Part shown: positions 33,747-44,085 of the stretch, piece after piece
Position numbering within the stretch: the first letter of the stretch is position 1
How the letters are laid out: every line of letters begins with the position of its first letter
DNA from: Devosia sp.
GTDB lineage: Bacteria > Pseudomonadota > Alphaproteobacteria > Rhizobiales > Devosiaceae
NCBI RefSeq assembly: GCF_028290435.1
Contig: NZ_JAQGJV010000054.1
Span: forward strand, 1 to 57,042
Length of the DNA: 57,042 nt
Reading direction: 5' to 3'
Program-made: the position numbers and the translations under genes
The notes under the pieces: generated by a model
Database searches by the model: none
Seen by the model: the letters and a program-made list of their open reading frames with translations, nothing else
Told to the model about the DNA's origin: nothing

Positions 33747-35039
33747 CTAGTCGGGAATCGTGCCGTTGCGGTGCAGGACCTGGCCCGCGAGGTAGAGCGA
33801 GCCGGAAATCACCACCCGGGCATTGCGGACTTCGGCCGCCGACCGCAGGGCCGCGTCGATCGAGCGGCTGGCGGTGGCGGGGAAGCCGGCACCGCGCAAG
33901 GCATCGGCGATGAAGGCGGCCTTGTGGGCGTTGGGCTCGCCCGGAATGGTCAGCGTCAGGATGCGCTCGGCCATGTTGGCAAACGGGGCCAGCACGTCGG
34001 CGGGGACGCGGGTGTTCATCATACCCATGATCAGCACCAGCGGCGCCGGACGGGATAGGTTCATATCGGCCAGCGCCCGGGCCAAGGCGCGCGTGCCGTG
34101 GGCATTGTGACCACCATCGAGCCAGAGTTCGGCACCGGGGCCGAGCAGGTCGCGCAGCGGGCCCTGCAGCGACGATAGCCTCGCCGGCCAAACCACCGTC
34201 TGCAGGCCCTTTTCAATCGAAGCGCTATCGACCGGCAGGTTGAAATGGCGCACGGCCGCAATGGCGGTGCCGGCATTGTCGAACTGGTGCGCCCCGATCA
34301 GTTTGGGGCGTGGTAGATCGAGGAGCCCGGCTTCGTCCTGATAAACCAGGCGGCCATCCTGTTCGTAAGCATCGAAATCCTGGCCAGCGACGAAGGGCGT
34401 AACGCCGAGGCGGCGGGCAACCCTGTCGATACTGGCCAGCCCCTCATCGGCTTGACGGGCGATCACGGCGGGACTGCCGCGCTTGAGAATGCCGGCTTTT
34501 TCGACGGCGATCTTGCCGATGGTATTGCCGAGGAACGCCATGTGGTCGAGATCGACCGGGGTGATGATGGTGCCGAGCGGATGCTTGACCACATTGGTGG
34601 TGTCATAGGTGCCGCCCATGCCCACTTCGAGCAGCACGTAATCGGCAGGGGTTTCGGCAAACAGCACGAAGGCGGCGGCGGTGGTGATTTCGAAATAGGT
34701 GATGTTTTGCCCGGCGTTCACCGTCTCCAGCCGCTCCAGCACGGCGTTGAGGCGGCGGCTGGTGACCAGCTTGCCGGCGAGGCGAATACGCTCGTTGAAG
34801 CGTACGAGATGGGGCGAGGTATAGACATGCACGCTCTTGCCAGACGCCTCCAGCATGGCGCGCAGGAACGCGACCGTGGACCCCTTGCCGTTAGTGCCGG
34901 CGACATGGATCACCGGGGGGATGCGGTCTTCGGGGTTGCCGAGATCGGCCAACAGCCGTTCGAGCCGTTCCAGGCCCAGATCGATCAGCTTGGGGTGGAG
35001 GCCCGAAAGGCGCTTGAGAATGGCATCGGTTCGCGACAT
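33747..35039 (-). CDS. folC: Bifunctional dihydrofolate synthase/folylpolyglutamate synthase
   Basis: 430-residue Mur-ligase-like enzyme adding glutamate to dihydropteroate and to folates. ATP loop HVAGTNGKGST (45-55), the YTSPHLVRFNERI substrate stretch and the LDGGHNAHG motif in the C-terminal domain are characteristic. In this order folC usually follows accD directly; here a chemoreceptor gene and repeat A lie between them. It is cytoplasmic and essential for one-carbon metabolism. Confidence 0.96.
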   Translation of the reverse strand: MSRTDAILKRLSGLHPKLIDLGLERLERLLADLGNPEDRIPPVIHVAGTNGKGSTVAFLRAMLEASGKSVHVYTSPHLVRFNERIRLAGKLVTSRRLNAVLERLETVNAGQNITYFEITTAAAFVLFAETPADYVLLEVGMGGTYDTTNVVKHPLGTIITPVDLDHMAFLGNTIGKIAVEKAGILKRGSPAVIARQADEGLASIDRVARRLGVTPFVAGQDFDAYEQDGRLVYQDEAGLLDLPRPKLIGAHQFDNAGTAIAAVRHFNLPVDSASIEKGLQTVVWPARLSSLQGPLRDLLGPGAELWLDGGHNAHGTRALARALADMNLSRPAPLVLIMGMMNTRVPADVLAPFANMAERILTLTIPGEPNAHKAAFIADALRGAGFPATASRSIDAALRSAAEVRNARVVISGSLYLAGQVLHRNGTIPD

Positions 35040-35118
35040 GAGCAGGTCCGGATCAGGGAAGCGATCTGGTAGCGCGCAATCGCGGCGGGCTCAATGGGGA
35101 TGAGTCTCCAAGCCAAGG

Positions 35119-35243
35119 AAGGCCCCCTCACCCGCCGCTGTGCGGCGACCTCTCCCCCAGAGGGAGAGGTGAAGAAAGGATCGCGCGCAGCGCACCTCTC
35201 CCTTTGGGGGAGAGGTCGGCCGCAGGCCGGGTGAGGGGGCCTT
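35119..35243. repeat. Intergenic inverted repeat, family A copy 2
   Basis: Outer arms AAGGCCCCCTCACCC and GGGTGAGGGGGCCTT, inner arms GAGAGGTG and CACCTCTC, as in the 8328-8466 copy. It fills the gap between folC and the chemoreceptor gene. Confidence 0.85.
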
Positions 35244-35261
35244 GCAGCGGATCGAAAGCTA

Positions 35262-37769
35262 TCAGAACTCGCTCCAGTCCTTATCCACCGCAGTCGCCGT
35301 ATTGCCCCGGCGCAGATAGGTGCCGGCGACGGCTTTGAGTTTCTGCTGGATACCACGGGCGCCCGCCGGTTGCGGGGTGGGAGCCTGTCGAGACGGCGCC
35401 CGGGCCGGAGCTTCGGCAAGGGTGAAGATGTCGACGATACGGTCGAGTTCGCTCGCTTGCGCCTCGGTCTGCTCGATGGCGGCGTTGGTTTCCTCGACCA
35501 AAGCCGCGTTGTGCTGGGTCATTTCGTCGAGCACCTGAACGGCGGTGCTGACCTCTTCGATCGAGAGCGCCTGCTTGCGGCTGTCGCGCGAAATGGCTTC
35601 AAGCGCGGCGGTATTGTCGCGGATGGCGCCCAGCATGCTGGAAATCTTGGAGGCAGCATCGGAGACGAGGCGCGATCCACCGCGCACTTCATTAGCCGAC
35701 TGCTCGATCAGCGCCTTGACGTCCGACGAGGCGCTGGCGGCCGATTGGGCCAGCCGGCGCACTTCGACGGCGACCACGGCAAAGCCCTTGCCAGCATCGC
35801 CGGCCCGGGCGGCCTCGACCGAGGCGTTGAGCGCCAGAAGATTGGTCTGGAAGGCGATGTCGTCGATCAGGCCAATGATGTTGGAAATCTTGGCCGACGA
35901 TTGCGTGATGCGCTCCATGGCGTCGTTGGCCTCGGCCATCACGGCGCCGCCGGCTTCGGCGGTTTTGGTGACGGCCTGGGCCTGCACGCTGGCCGATTCG
36001 GCCTTCTTGGCGTTCTCTGCGACGGTGTTGGCGAGTTGTTCGATGGCGGCCGAAGTCTCTTCGATGGTGGCGGCCTGCTTGGTGGTGCGTTCGCTCAGGT
36101 CATTGGCGCCGGAGAGGATTTCGCCAGTGGCACGTTTAAGGGCGCCAGAGGTGTCGCGGAGCTGGCCGACAATGTCGCCGAGCTTTTCCGCCACCGCATT
36201 GGTATCGGTCTTGAGACGCGCGAAGGCGCCTTCGTAATCGCCGCGCACGCGCAGAGTCAGGTCTGTTTCGGCGAGAGCCGCCAGCACTTCGCCGGTTTCA
36301 CCCAGGCCACGGTCGACGGTTTCGACCAGGGCATTGACGCTCTTGGCGAGGCCATTGAGTTCGGCATCGGGGAATTGAGCATCGACGCGCTTACTAAAAT
36401 CGCCCGCGATGGCAGCATCGACCACATCGCCGAAGGAGCGCTGCAGGCTCTGCATCATCGAGGCACGATCAGCGCGGCGGGCGATCGACTGGGCGGCTTC
36501 GGCCTCGGTCAGCTCGGTGACCTTCTGGCCGTTTTGACGGAACACTTCGACGGCGCGCGACATGGCGCCCAATTCGTCGGTGCGGCCGGCGCCTTTGATG
36601 CGAATGTTGAGGTTACCCTGGGCCAGCTCCTGCATGGCGCCGGTCAACAGCGTGATCGGCCGCGTGACGCTGCGCGAGAACAGCCAGCCGGCCAAAGCCA
36701 CGACGGCCAAGAGCGCTGCACCGATGGCGAGCATCATGTTGCGCATGTCGACGATGGGAGCGAGCACTTCGCCGGTGGCCATCACGGCGACGACGGCCCA
36801 ATTGCCGGCGCGAGTAGTGACGGGCGCGGCGGCGACCAGCATTTCGGTGCCGCGATAGGCGGTGGAGGTGCCTTCGCCAGTGTTGCCGGCAATCGCAGAA
36901 TCGAGTGCGGGCGCGGCGAAGCTGGTGACCAGCGCGTCATTGGCTTCGGTAAAAATCGAGTTGGAGCGCAGCAGCCCGTCGGGACCGACGACCAGCGCCT
37001 CGCCGGTTTCGCCGAAGCCGGTGCGGTTGCCGATGACGGCATCGAGCCGTTCGGAGGGGAGCTGGATGGCCAGCACGCCGACCTTGCGGCCGGTGGCATT
37101 GAACACCGGCTTGGCGAAGAAACTGGCGGGCAGGTTGTTGGCCGCCGCATAGGGGGCGAAATCGGCAAACACCAGGTCGTCGGGGGTTTCGATGGCGACG
37201 GCCTTGGCAAACACCTGTCCCAAGGCCGAAGAGGCTAGCGGGCCGGTGACGAAATTGGTGCCGAAGTCCTGGCCCTTGTCGACGGAATAGACCAGCGAGC
37301 CCTTGAGATCGAACAGATACAGATCGCGATAGCCGCGTGCCGCGATCTGGCTGCGGAAGCCGGGATGGAAGCGGGTGTGGGTGACGTCATAGGCGCCGGT
37401 GGTGCCCAGAGTATCCAAAGCCGCCAGATCATCTTTTTTGGGATTGTTGGTGACGTAGAGGGTGCGCACTTCCTCGGTCGGGTTGACCTTGAACTGCAGC
37501 CAGGCGCCGCCGAAATCGCGCAGGGCCTGCACGGTGGCCTCGGAGCGCGAGGTGGCCGTCAGGTCATCCTCGACCGATTTGAGATAGGTCGACACCTGGG
37601 TGGCGCGTTCGGAGGCCAGCGTGAGCAGCCGGCTTTCGGCCGAACTGCGCAGCGCGTTCGAGCCGATCAGGTAGCTGGCGCTGCCGACGCCGATACTGAC
37701 CAGCAGGGCCGAGCCGATCAGCGCCAATGGCAGCTTACGGGCAATCGACATCGAACGGAATTTGAACAT
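35262..37769 (-). CDS. Methyl-accepting chemotaxis protein with dCache-type sensor and DWSEF tail
   Basis: 835 residues. Membrane helix 1 is near residues 12-32; a periplasmic Cache-type sensor of about 300 residues follows; helix 2 is near 345-365, then a HAMP domain and a second HAMP-like unit. The signalling hairpin tip ([23 protein letters not shown]) is near residue 640. The protein ends DWSEF, an xWxxF pentapeptide like the CheR/CheB tether of Tsr-type receptors. The start follows GAGGGGGAAC. No other chemotaxis gene is nearby, and it sits inside an otherwise conserved housekeeping order, so it may be an insertion. Confidence 0.93.
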   Translation of the reverse strand: MFKFRSMSIARKLPLALIGSALLVSIGVGSASYLIGSNALRSSAESRLLTLASERATQVSTYLKSVEDDLTATSRSEATVQALRDFGGAWLQFKVNPTEEVRTLYVTNNPKKDDLAALDTLGTTGAYDVTHTRFHPGFRSQIAARGYRDLYLFDLKGSLVYSVDKGQDFGTNFVTGPLASSALGQVFAKAVAIETPDDLVFADFAPYAAANNLPASFFAKPVFNATGRKVGVLAIQLPSERLDAVIGNRTGFGETGEALVVGPDGLLRSNSIFTEANDALVTSFAAPALDSAIAGNTGEGTSTAYRGTEMLVAAAPVTTRAGNWAVVAVMATGEVLAPIVDMRNMMLAIGAALLAVVALAGWLFSRSVTRPITLLTGAMQELAQGNLNIRIKGAGRTDELGAMSRAVEVFRQNGQKVTELTEAEAAQSIARRADRASMMQSLQRSFGDVVDAAIAGDFSKRVDAQFPDAELNGLAKSVNALVETVDRGLGETGEVLAALAETDLTLRVRGDYEGAFARLKTDTNAVAEKLGDIVGQLRDTSGALKRATGEILSGANDLSERTTKQAATIEETSAAIEQLANTVAENAKKAESASVQAQAVTKTAEAGGAVMAEANDAMERITQSSAKISNIIGLIDDIAFQTNLLALNASVEAARAGDAGKGFAVVAVEVRRLAQSAASASSDVKALIEQSANEVRGGSRLVSDAASKISSMLGAIRDNTAALEAISRDSRKQALSIEEVSTAVQVLDEMTQHNAALVEETNAAIEQTEAQASELDRIVDIFTLAEAPARAPSRQAPTPQPAGARGIQQKLKAVAGTYLRRGNTATAVDKDWSEF

Positions 37770-37950
37770 GCAGTTCCCCCTCGCGAATGCCGCTGGCTGG
37801 CGGCGACGCAAGAGAATGCGCGCTGAGCTCTTTGGCAGCGCGCAATAGTACCTGAAACGATATTAAGTGGCGGTAAAGGAAGTTCGGACGGTTGGAGCTT
37901 GATGACTTCTGGTCAAGGCGTCATCAACCCCGCGTTTCTATCGGCCCACA

Positions 37951-37990
37951 ATCTGTTCGGAAAAGCGGCACCCGCTTTTCCCGATCATGC
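37951..37990. repeat. REP-like repeat, family D copy 2
   Basis: ATCTGTTCGGAAAAGCGG and CCGCTTTTCCCGATCATGC form an imperfect hairpin with the same CGGAAAA and GATCATGC elements as 30684-30730. It lies just past the accD stop, where it could act as a 3' structure. Confidence 0.65.
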
Positions 37991-37995
37991 TCTAA

Positions 37996-38973
37996 TTATT
38001 CGGCATGCGCCGCCGGCGGCATTAGCGCCAGGTCGTCGTCGCTTTCGGCGGCGGCGGCGGCATCGCGCAGGCTAACCCGGGTGGTGGTGGTCATGGCCGA
38101 GGAGGCCAATTCATCCACCGCCTCGTTGCGCATCAGGATGCCGGCGAGCGAGCCGATGGTGGAGCGCAGCTTGTGGCGATGCACCACCATATCGACCATG
38201 CCGTGCTCGAACAGGTATTCGGAGCGCTGGAACCCCTTGGGCAGCTTTTCGCGAATGGTCTGCTCGATGATGCGGGCGCCGGCGAAGCCGATACGCGCGC
38301 CGGGCTCGGCAATGTGGATATCGCCCAGCATGGCATAGGAGGCGGTGACGCCGCCGGTGGTGGGATCGGTGAACACCACGAAGAAGGGCAGGCCGGCTTC
38401 ACGCAGGCGCAATACTGCGACGGTGGTGCGCGGCATCTGCATCAAGGAAAAAATGCCTTCCTGCATGCGCGCGCCGCCCGAGGCGACGAATAGCACGAAG
38501 GGGGTCTTGCGGCTGGCCGCGGTTTCGAGACCGGTGATGATGCCTTGCCCGGCAGCCATGCCGAGCGAGCCGCCGATGAAATCGAAATCCTGCACCGCCA
38601 CCGTGGTGTCGCGACCATAGAGCTTGCCCGAAGCGACGATGACGCTGTCATCGAACCCGGTCTTGACGCGCCCTTCCTTGAGGCGGTCGACATAGCGCTT
38701 CTGGTCGCGGAATTTTAGCGGATCGACTGGCACGGCCGCGATCGGCACCAGGCTATATTTGCCATCGTCGAAGAAGGTTTCCAGCCGGTCGGCCGGCTTG
38801 ATCTTCATGTGGTAGCCCGAATTGGGCACCACCCACTGATTGGCTTCCAGATCGCGATAAAACACCATCTCGCCAGACTCGGGGTCCTTGACCCAAAGGT
38901 TTTCCGGCGTCTCGCGCTTGTTGGAGAGGAACGAGCGGATTTTGGGGCGGACGAAGTTATCGATCCAGTTCAT
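37996..38973 (-). CDS. accD: Acetyl-CoA carboxylase carboxyltransferase subunit beta (zinc ribbon lost)
   Basis: 325 residues. AccD with AccA moves the carboxyl group from biotin to acetyl-CoA, the first step of fatty acid synthesis. The crotonase-fold core is intact ([38 protein letters not shown]). The N-terminal zinc ribbon is not: where other bacteria have KCPxCG and VCPxCG, this protein reads KDPESG and VVPNSG, so all four cysteines are missing while the surrounding WV, ELEANQWV and YHMKI residues remain. The C-terminal Ala/Asp-rich tail is variable. Function is probably retained, without zinc. Confidence 0.96.
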   Translation of the reverse strand: MNWIDNFVRPKIRSFLSNKRETPENLWVKDPESGEMVFYRDLEANQWVVPNSGYHMKIKPADRLETFFDDGKYSLVPIAAVPVDPLKFRDQKRYVDRLKEGRVKTGFDDSVIVASGKLYGRDTTVAVQDFDFIGGSLGMAAGQGIITGLETAASRKTPFVLFVASGGARMQEGIFSLMQMPRTTVAVLRLREAGLPFFVVFTDPTTGGVTASYAMLGDIHIAEPGARIGFAGARIIEQTIREKLPKGFQRSEYLFEHGMVDMVVHRHKLRSTIGSLAGILMRNEAVDELASSAMTTTTRVSLRDAAAAAESDDDLALMPPAAHAE

Positions 38974-39080
38974 GGCGGGCCTCGCAATAGGCAGTTACGC
39001 TTCAGCTAAGCGTCGATTGTGGCAAATCTTATCAGGGTGCGGCGGGGATGGCAAAGTGGGCAACTGTTTGCACACAGGTC

Positions 39081-39222
39081 ACCCCCTCCCGGCCTCCCCA
39101 TCAAGGGGGGAGGTGTCTGCCGGTGGATAAGGCTCGCCCGAGTTCAGACAGAGCAAATTGAACTCGATTGAGTCCCAAGAGTGGAGAGAACCTCCCCCTT
39201 GATGGGGGAGGTAGGAGGGGGT
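39081..39222. repeat. Intergenic inverted repeat, family E copy 1
   Basis: ACCCCCTCCCGGCCTCCCC at the left and GGGGGAGGTAGGAGGGGGT at the right, each next to a local CATCAAGG/CTTGATG hairpin. The other copy, in opposite orientation, is 50135-50246. It lies between accD and trpA. Confidence 0.85.
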
Positions 39223-39238
39223 AATGCGGTGGCCGGAC

Positions 39239-40063
39239 TTACGCCCGCGCCCGCTTCACGCCCGCCGCCAGATCGGCGACCAGGTCGCGCAGAGCGCCGA
39301 CCGTCTTGTCCGTCGGCTTGCCGTCGAGCAGCGAATTGCCCACCGTATCGACCAGGACCGAACCCACCGCGATGCCATCGGCATGGCGGCCGATATCGGC
39401 GGCGTCATCGGCGGTCTTGATGCCGAAACCCACCACGATGGGCAGATCGGTATGACCCTTGATGCGCGCAACGGCATCACCCACCGCGCCGCGCGACTTG
39501 ATCGCAGCGCCGGTGACGCCATTCATCGACACGTAATAGACAAAGCCCGACGTGTTGTTGAGCACGACCGGCAGGCGCTGATCATCAGTGGTGGGTGTAG
39601 CGAGACGGATGAAGTTGATGCCGACCGCCATGGCGGGCAGGCACAGCTCGTCATCTTCCTCGGGCGGCAGATCGACCACGATCAGGCCATCGACGCCGGC
39701 CTGCACTGCAGCCGTCAGGAAGGCGTCGACTCCCATGGAATAGATCGGGTTGTAATAGCCCATCAGCACGATGGGGGTCGTGGTGTCCTTGCGGCGGAAA
39801 TCCTCGACCATGGCGAGCACGCCGCGCAGCGTCTGCCCGGCCGCGAGCGCGCGCTGGCCAGCACGCTGGACCGAGACGCCGTCGGCCATGGGATCGGAAA
39901 AGGGCATGCCCAATTCGATGATATCGGCCCCGGCCTGCGGCAGCATATCGAGAATGGCCTGGCCGGTGGCTTGATCCGGATCGCCGGCCATCACATAGGC
40001 GACGAGCGCGGGACGGTTCTGGGCTTTGAGCGCAGCAAAACGGGTGGCGATACGGGTACTCAT
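39239..40063 (-). CDS. trpA: Tryptophan synthase alpha subunit
   Basis: 274-residue TIM barrel that releases indole from indole-3-glycerol phosphate. Catalytic E50 and D61 are in [16 protein letters not shown], the counterparts of E49/D60. The start ATG overlaps the trpB stop by 1 nt (TAATG), fixing the start and implying coupling; the 22-codon upstream frame is inside trpB. Order trpF-trpB-trpA with accD is standard for alphaproteobacteria. Confidence 0.97.
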   Translation of the reverse strand: MSTRIATRFAALKAQNRPALVAYVMAGDPDQATGQAILDMLPQAGADIIELGMPFSDPMADGVSVQRAGQRALAAGQTLRGVLAMVEDFRRKDTTTPIVLMGYYNPIYSMGVDAFLTAAVQAGVDGLIVVDLPPEEDDELCLPAMAVGINFIRLATPTTDDQRLPVVLNNTSGFVYYVSMNGVTGAAIKSRGAVGDAVARIKGHTDLPIVVGFGIKTADDAADIGRHADGIAVGSVLVDTVGNSLLDGKPTDKTVGALRDLVADLAAGVKRARA

Positions 40064-41277
40064 TACTTCAACAATCCCAAATACTTGCCAACACTTTCGA
40101 CATCCTTGTCGCCGCGACCCGACAGGCACAGCACGATCGACTGGTCCTTGCCCATGGTCTTGGCGACCTTCATCAGCAGCGCCAGGCCATGCGCCGATTC
40201 CAGCGCCGGAATGATGCCCTCGAGCTTGGTGCAGAGCTGGAACGCTTCCAGCGCCTCGTTATCGGTGATCGGCGCATAGGTGACGCGCTTGGTATCGTGC
40301 AGGAACGAATGCTCGGGGCCGACGCCGGGATAATCCAGACCCGCCGAAATCGAATGGCCTTCGAGGATCTGACCGTCCTTGTCCTGCAGCAGATAGGTGC
40401 GGTTGCCATGCAGCACGCCGGGACGACCGCCGGTCATGGAGGCGGCGTGGCCGTTTTCGACATCGATGCCGTGCCCACCCGCTTCCGCGCCATAAATGGC
40501 AACCGAAGCATCATCGAGGAAGGCATGGAAGGTGCCGATGGCATTGGAGCCACCGCCGACGCAGGCAACCACCGCGTCGGGCAGCTTGCCCTCTGCCTTG
40601 TGGAACTGTTCCTTCAACTCGGTGCCGATGACCGACTGAAAATCGCGCACCATTTCCGGATAGGGATGCGGGCCGGCCGCGGTGCCGATCAGGTAATAGG
40701 TGGTGTCGACATTGGTGACCCAGTCGCGCAGCGCCTCGTTCATGGCGTCCTTGAGCGTGCCGGCGCCCGCGGTAACGGGGCGCACTTCGGCGCCCAGCAT
40801 CTTCATGCGCAGCACATTGGGCATCTGCCGTTCGACGTCGGTGGCGCCCATGAAGATGGTGCAGGGCAGGTCGAACTTGGCGCAGACGGTGGCCGTGGCC
40901 ACGCCATGCTGGCCGGCGCCGGTCTCGGCGATAACGCGGGTCTTGCCCATGCGCTTGGCGAGCAGGATCTGGCCCAGGCAATTGTTGATCTTGTGGCTGC
41001 CGGTGTGGTTCAGCTCCTCGCGCTTGAACCAGACCTTGGCGCCACCGAGCTGCTCGGTGATGCGCTTGGCGTAGTAAAGCGGGCTGGGGCGGCCGGCATA
41101 GTTGATCGACAGGTCGCTGAGCTCGGCCTTGAATTCCGGATCGAGCTTGGCGGCGCGATAATGGGCTTCGAGATCCAGGATCAGCGGCATCAGCGTTTCG
41201 GCGACGAAGCGGCCGCCGAACTGGCCGAAATTGCCGGCCTCATCGGGGCCGTTGCGCAGGGAATTGGTGCCGTCCAT
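40063..41277 (-). CDS. trpB: Tryptophan synthase beta subunit
   Basis: 404-residue PLP enzyme joining indole and serine. K96 in [10 protein letters not shown] forms the Schiff base and GGGSNAIG binds the PLP phosphate. It forms the alpha2beta2 complex with TrpA, with indole tunnelling between sites. It begins 59 nt after trpF; no leader peptide or attenuator is evident in that gap. Confidence 0.97.
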   Translation of the reverse strand: MDGTNSLRNGPDEAGNFGQFGGRFVAETLMPLILDLEAHYRAAKLDPEFKAELSDLSINYAGRPSPLYYAKRITEQLGGAKVWFKREELNHTGSHKINNCLGQILLAKRMGKTRVIAETGAGQHGVATATVCAKFDLPCTIFMGATDVERQMPNVLRMKMLGAEVRPVTAGAGTLKDAMNEALRDWVTNVDTTYYLIGTAAGPHPYPEMVRDFQSVIGTELKEQFHKAEGKLPDAVVACVGGGSNAIGTFHAFLDDASVAIYGAEAGGHGIDVENGHAASMTGGRPGVLHGNRTYLLQDKDGQILEGHSISAGLDYPGVGPEHSFLHDTKRVTYAPITDNEALEAFQLCTKLEGIIPALESAHGLALLMKVAKTMGKDQSIVLCLSGRGDKDVESVGKYLGLLK

Positions 41278-41336
41278 ATGCTTAGCCTAACCTTGATTGC
41301 GGCCGCTTCCGGCCACGAGGCCAGGAACGGACTGCG

Positions 41337-41984
41337 CTATTGAGCCGCCCGCGCGTTGCGGATGAAGGCTTCGATCAGCCGCCTGTCCTTGACGCCCGGC
41401 GCCGTTTCCACGCCCGAGGACACATCGATCCCGAAGGGACGGACGGTGCGGACCGCTTCGGCGACGTTATCGGGCGTCAGGCCCCCGGAAAGCATGAAGT
41501 CGAGAGCGGGGTCAAGCGCCTTGAGCAGCGACCAGTCAAAGCTTTCCCCCAGCCCGCCGGGCCGATCGGCGCCCTTGGGCGGCTTGGCATCGAGCAGGAT
41601 GCGGTCGGCAATCTCGGCGAAATCGGCCACATGGGCGACATCCTCGGCCCCGCCGATCGGCAGGGCCTTCATGATCTCGACGCCGGCTTCGGCCCGGATG
41701 GCCTCGACGCGGTGGGGTGTTTCGGGGCCGTGTAACTGGATCCAGTCGGGCCCGAGCGCCGCGATCTCGGCAACGCAGGAATTGTCGGGATTGACCAGCA
41801 CCACGCAGGTTTGCACCCGGCCGCGCGCTTCGGAGATGAGGCTGGCCACCTCCTCGATGGTGACGTGGCGGGGGGAACGCACGAAGTGCATGAACCCCAC
41901 CATATCGGCGCCCGCTTCGATCGCGGCCTCCAGCATGTCCGGCGTTTTGATCCCGCAGATTTTGATAATCAGAGGTTCGGCCAT
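41337..41984 (-). CDS. trpF: Phosphoribosylanthranilate isomerase
   Basis: 215-residue TIM barrel doing the Amadori rearrangement of phosphoribosylanthranilate. Catalytic C10 lies in IKICGIK, and the C-terminal phosphate-binding FMLSGGLTPDNV is present. First of the trp genes here; trpE, D, G and C are elsewhere, as is usual in this group. Confidence 0.96.
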   Translation of the reverse strand: MAEPLIIKICGIKTPDMLEAAIEAGADMVGFMHFVRSPRHVTIEEVASLISEARGRVQTCVVLVNPDNSCVAEIAALGPDWIQLHGPETPHRVEAIRAEAGVEIMKALPIGGAEDVAHVADFAEIADRILLDAKPPKGADRPGGLGESFDWSLLKALDPALDFMLSGGLTPDNVAEAVRTVRPFGIDVSSGVETAPGVKDRRLIEAFIRNARAAQ

Positions 41985-42020
41985 GGGGAGGTCAGGCTCG
42001 TGGGGTTGGAGAATGGGGGA

Positions 42021-42383
42021 TCATCGCAGTTCCAGCAGGTCGTCGACTTCGCTCAGCGAGCCGCCGGCGGGCTGCGACTGGCTGCGGCGCAGGGCTTCGA
42101 GTTCGCCATTGAGCATCTGCGCCTCGCGCCGCCAATGGCGCTCGCGCTGGCGATGCAGGCTCTGGGCGAACCAGGTGGCAGTGCCGCCCAGCAGCACGCC
42201 GACCAGCAGCACCACATAGAGCACGAGGAACAGCGGCACCCCGTAGCCGGGTTGCTGCAGCGCTTCGGGCGCCACGAAGGGATTGAAATTGAGCGCCACG
42301 AACTGGCGGTTCGCCAGGGCAAAGACGATCAGCAGCGCGCACAGGGGCACCAGGACCAACCAGCCGACGATGCGCTTGACCAT
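42021..42383 (-). CDS. lapA: LapA (DUF1049) family membrane protein
   Basis: 120 residues. Two membrane segments (about 6-24 and 48-70) are followed by a cytoplasmic amphipathic, coiled-coil-like tail (QSLHRQRERHWRREAQML). E. coli LapA works with LapB in LPS assembly and LpxC control; the family is placed between ihfB and trpF in many alphaproteobacteria, as here. Exact function in this organism is not known. Confidence 0.88.
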   Translation of the reverse strand: MVKRIVGWLVLVPLCALLIVFALANRQFVALNFNPFVAPEALQQPGYGVPLFLVLYVVLLVGVLLGGTATWFAQSLHRQRERHWRREAQMLNGELEALRRSQSQPAGGSLSEVDDLLELR

Positions 42384-42413
42384 TCGTTACAGTGCCTTAA
42401 TCGCCGAGCGCCG

Positions 42414-42695
42414 CTATTCGCGGTTCAGCCGCTCGCGGATTTCTTTGCCGGCCTTGAACTGGGGGACGTATTTTTCGCCAACATCGACCTGCTCGCCGGT
42501 GCGCGGATTGCGGCCGACGCGGGCCGGACGGTTCTTGACCGAGAAGGCGCCGAAGCCGCGCAGTTCCACGCGGTCGCCGCGCGCCATGGCATCGCCGACC
42601 TCATCGAGGATCGCATTGACGATGTTTTCGATGTCGCGCTGAAACAAATGCGGATTTTCGGCCGCCAGCTTTTCGACGAGTTCGGATTTGATCAT
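42414..42695 (-). CDS. ihfB: Integration host factor subunit beta
   Basis: 93 residues of the HU/IHF fold. The DNA-bending arm motif [19 protein letters not shown] is near 46-64. With IhfA (encoded elsewhere) it bends DNA sharply; IHF is the usual architectural helper at sigma-54 promoters, of which two candidates lie in this window. It is downstream of sppA and rpsA as in related genomes. Confidence 0.96.
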   Translation of the reverse strand: MIKSELVEKLAAENPHLFQRDIENIVNAILDEVGDAMARGDRVELRGFGAFSVKNRPARVGRNPRTGEQVDVGEKYVPQFKAGKEIRERLNRE

Positions 42696-42731
42696 CGCCT
42701 ACTCCGGTCGCATACGTATAGAGCCCCTCGC

Positions 42732-43691
42732 TCAGAACGCCGAGCCAACCTGCCAAAGCGAAACCAGCCCGTCAAGCGTGATGGGGCCCGCAGCGGGTAA
42801 TCCGAGCACCGAACGGGCCTGTCCGTTGGCAAAATTGGCCAACCAGCCAAAACCTTGCGCCGGCTCAGGATAAACCGTGATCACTTTGAGATCGGCCGGA
42901 ACCTGGCGATCCGCCTCGAGCCAGGCGACAGCCTCAAGCTCGCCGCCGATCTGGTCGATCAATTTTGTCGCCAGGCCCATGCGGCCGGTCATGATGCGGC
43001 CATCGGCGAGCGCCAGCGCTTCGGGACGGGTCAGGCCACGCCGTTCGGCCACCACATCGACGAACCACTGGAAGCTGTCATCGACCAGGGCGGCGATCGA
43101 GGCGCGGGGGGCGCCCTCCATCGGCTCGTCGAAATCGGGCTCGGCCTTGAGCGGGCCGGAAGCGACCTTGTCGAAATCCACCCCGATGGTGTCGAGCAGC
43201 TTGCCGGCATTGACATGCTGGTAGAGCACGCCGATCGAGGCGACGATGGACAGGCGGCGGGCAAAAATCTGGTCGGTGGCGATGGCAGTCACATAGGCGG
43301 CCGAAGCGCCGAGTTCCTTGATCACCGCGACGACGGGCTTTTTGGCGCGGAGCTGGCCGAGGGCTTCGTAGAGCTCCTCGCCGCCGGCCGTGGTGCCGCC
43401 GGGCGAATTGATGGCGACTATGACGGCCTTGACGCTGTCGTCCTCGGCGAGGTCATTGATGGCGGCCAGCCGGGCGGGATCGGTGGAGATGGTGCCATCG
43501 ACGACGAGGCGGGCAATGTGGTCGCCCACGGGGGTATTGGAGAAGGCGAAGCGACCGAGCAGCGCCAGGACCGCGATAGCGAGCGCGACGAAGGCCAGCA
43601 CGCGCCAGAAACCGCGCGAGCGGCGATAGGTTTCGGCGGCGACGACGCCATGGGCGTCAATAGGGCGAGCAGGGTCGGGCTGATCGGTCAC
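42732..43691 (-). CDS. sppA: Signal peptide peptidase SppA
   Basis: 319-residue membrane-anchored serine protease of the short SppA type. A membrane helix covers about 29-48. The serine nucleophile is likely S130 (ELGASAAY) and the general-base lysine K182 (SGPLKAE); their 52-residue spacing equals that of the B. subtilis SppA Ser/Lys dyad. It degrades cleaved signal peptides at the periplasmic face. It is separated from rpsA here by a toxin-antitoxin pair and an acetyltransferase gene. Confidence 0.93.
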   Translation of the reverse strand: MTDQPDPARPIDAHGVVAAETYRRSRGFWRVLAFVALAIAVLALLGRFAFSNTPVGDHIARLVVDGTISTDPARLAAINDLAEDDSVKAVIVAINSPGGTTAGGEELYEALGQLRAKKPVVAVIKELGASAAYVTAIATDQIFARRLSIVASIGVLYQHVNAGKLLDTIGVDFDKVASGPLKAEPDFDEPMEGAPRASIAALVDDSFQWFVDVVAERRGLTRPEALALADGRIMTGRMGLATKLIDQIGGELEAVAWLEADRQVPADLKVITVYPEPAQGFGWLANFANGQARSVLGLPAAGPITLDGLVSLWQVGSAF

Positions 43692-43754
43692 GGGCGCCTC
43701 GCGGAACTAGGTGTGCTGGAGGTAGCCCCGCCTCAGCGGTTTTGCAAGGCGGCG

Positions 43755-44084
43755 TCAGGGCGCCTTCTTGGCCGCCCGGCGCTCCTGGGTCACCACATAA
43801 GCCCGCAGCGCCTTGTTGATGTCGGTCTGATAGCCCTTGCCGTCCTTGGCATGGCGCTTGAACCAGTCGAGGATATCGGCGTCGAGCCGGATGGTCAGTT
43901 GTTCCTTGAGGGCACGGGCATAATAGGGGTTGCGGATACCGTTTTTCCAGGCCTCCTCACTCAGCACTGGAATATCGGACGTGTCGATGTCCTCGTCGCG
44001 CATGTTGGCCAGCGCTTTCAGACGCTCAATTTGTTCGTCCGTGAGGGGGGGTGGATTGAGGAGGTCCAGTTCGTAATAAACCAT
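43755..44084 (-). CDS. brnA: BrnA family antitoxin
   Basis: 109 residues. The C-terminal part (KEQLTIRLDADILDWFKRHA, then GYQTDINKALRAYV) is the ribbon-helix-helix fold of BrnA, which dimerises to bind DNA; the N-terminal half wraps the BrnT toxin. The start ATG is 1 nt after the brnT stop (TGAGATG), so the genes are coupled, toxin first as is typical for brnTA. A 49-codon frame upstream is inside brnT and rejected. Confidence 0.92.
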   Translation of the reverse strand: MVYYELDLLNPPPLTDEQIERLKALANMRDEDIDTSDIPVLSEEAWKNGIRNPYYARALKEQLTIRLDADILDWFKRHAKDGKGYQTDINKALRAYVVTQERRAAKKAP

Positions 44085-44085
44085 C

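Noticed and set aside
35370..37238. 622-codon open frame on the plus strand
   Set aside because: Antisense to the chemoreceptor; glycine-rich shadow.
41278..41336. Tryptophan attenuator between trpF and trpB
   Set aside because: No Trp-rich leader peptide or competing hairpins in 59 nt.
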